Of a stretch of 24,674 bases of DNA, positions 24,598 to 24,674 are shown in pieces. The stretch is taken from positions 1 to 24,674 of the forward strand of contig CAKPZY010000028.1 of the NCBI GenBank assembly GCA_934215475.1, in the 5' to 3' direction. Each line of letters begins with the position of its first letter. The first letter of the stretch is position 1. The position numbers and the translations under genes are program-made. Source of the stretch: an uncultured Ligilactobacillus sp. Its GTDB lineage: Bacteria; Bacillota; Bacilli; Lactobacillales; Lactobacillaceae. Under the pieces are notes generated by a model that saw only the letters and a program-made list of their open reading frames with translations, did not search any database and was not told the origin of the DNA.

Positions 24598-24674
24598 AAA
24601 AAGGGGCTGGGACAAAACTAGTGTTTAGATAGAAAATTGGCTGCAGAAATCGATATTTGATTTCTGCAGCCAAT
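24598..24674. repeat. GGCTGGGACAAAA-type intergenic repeat element, cut by the window end
   Basis: The segment starts AAAAGGGGCTGGGACAAAAC, a motif common in intergenic repeats of lactobacilli, enterococci and streptococci. It ends in a perfect 16-bp inverted repeat: ATTGGCTGCAGAAATC (24636-24651) against 24659-24674, with loop GATATTT. The arms run to the last base, so the hairpin is probably longer, and the element likely ends beyond the window with a GTTTTGTCCCAGCC complement. The mobile-element interpretation is inference. Confidence 0.6.

Overview
The window comes from a low-GC Gram-positive bacterium, most likely a member of the Lactobacillaceae. This is inferred from the AGGAGG-type ribosome binding sites, CcpA-type cre sites, a methionine T-box leader, the PTS/GH1 sugar locus, the PadR plus small-membrane-protein pair, and a GGCTGGGACAAAA-type repeat at the right end. 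I cannot name the species. The content is mostly chromosomal metabolism with many short, independently terminated units. There is no phage, insertion sequence, CRISPR array or rRNA/tRNA gene in view.

Left part (1-5.0 kb), almost all on the minus strand. It holds a frameshifted GNAT acetyltransferase and a carboxymuconolactone decarboxylase family gene that also carries a single-base frameshift near its 3' end. Next come a quinone-type D-lactate dehydrogenase (dld, GTG start) with its own terminator and a palindrome in its leader, a Nudix hydrolase, and an unrecognised 92-residue protein.

Middle part (5.2-11.5 kb). A plus-strand operon encodes a zinc alcohol dehydrogenase and an aldehyde dehydrogenase of the aromatic (benzaldehyde/vanillin-like) type. 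It sits behind a cre site and ends in a very strong terminator shared with a convergent DHA2 multidrug-type exporter. A roughly 500-base gap with unexplained inverted repeats follows. Then comes a short MetE-like methionine synthase (YxjG/YxjH type) controlled by a complete methionine T-box leader.

Sugar and regulator part (11.6-16.6 kb). A PadR regulator and a DUF1129/HAAS-like membrane protein overlap in one operon, with two copies of a 21-base operator over the promoter. A GntR/UTRA regulator is divergent from a GH1 6-phospho-beta-glucosidase and a cellobiose-type PTS EIIC. A clear operator and a cre site lie between them. The EIIC has no EIIA or EIIB partner here and must borrow them.

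Right part (16.8-24.7 kb). The gltBD operon encodes both subunits of NADPH glutamate synthase, uncommon in lactobacilli. It shares a bidirectional terminator with a convergent homoserine dehydrogenase gene (hom). Upstream of hom is an unknown 117-residue protein, and the window ends inside a repeat element with a perfect 16-bp hairpin.

I did not find a convincing new biological system. The points most worth checking are the paired PadR operators, the two neighbouring single-base frameshifts, the structured gap at 9.69-10.0 kb, the terminal repeat element, and the two unrecognised small proteins.
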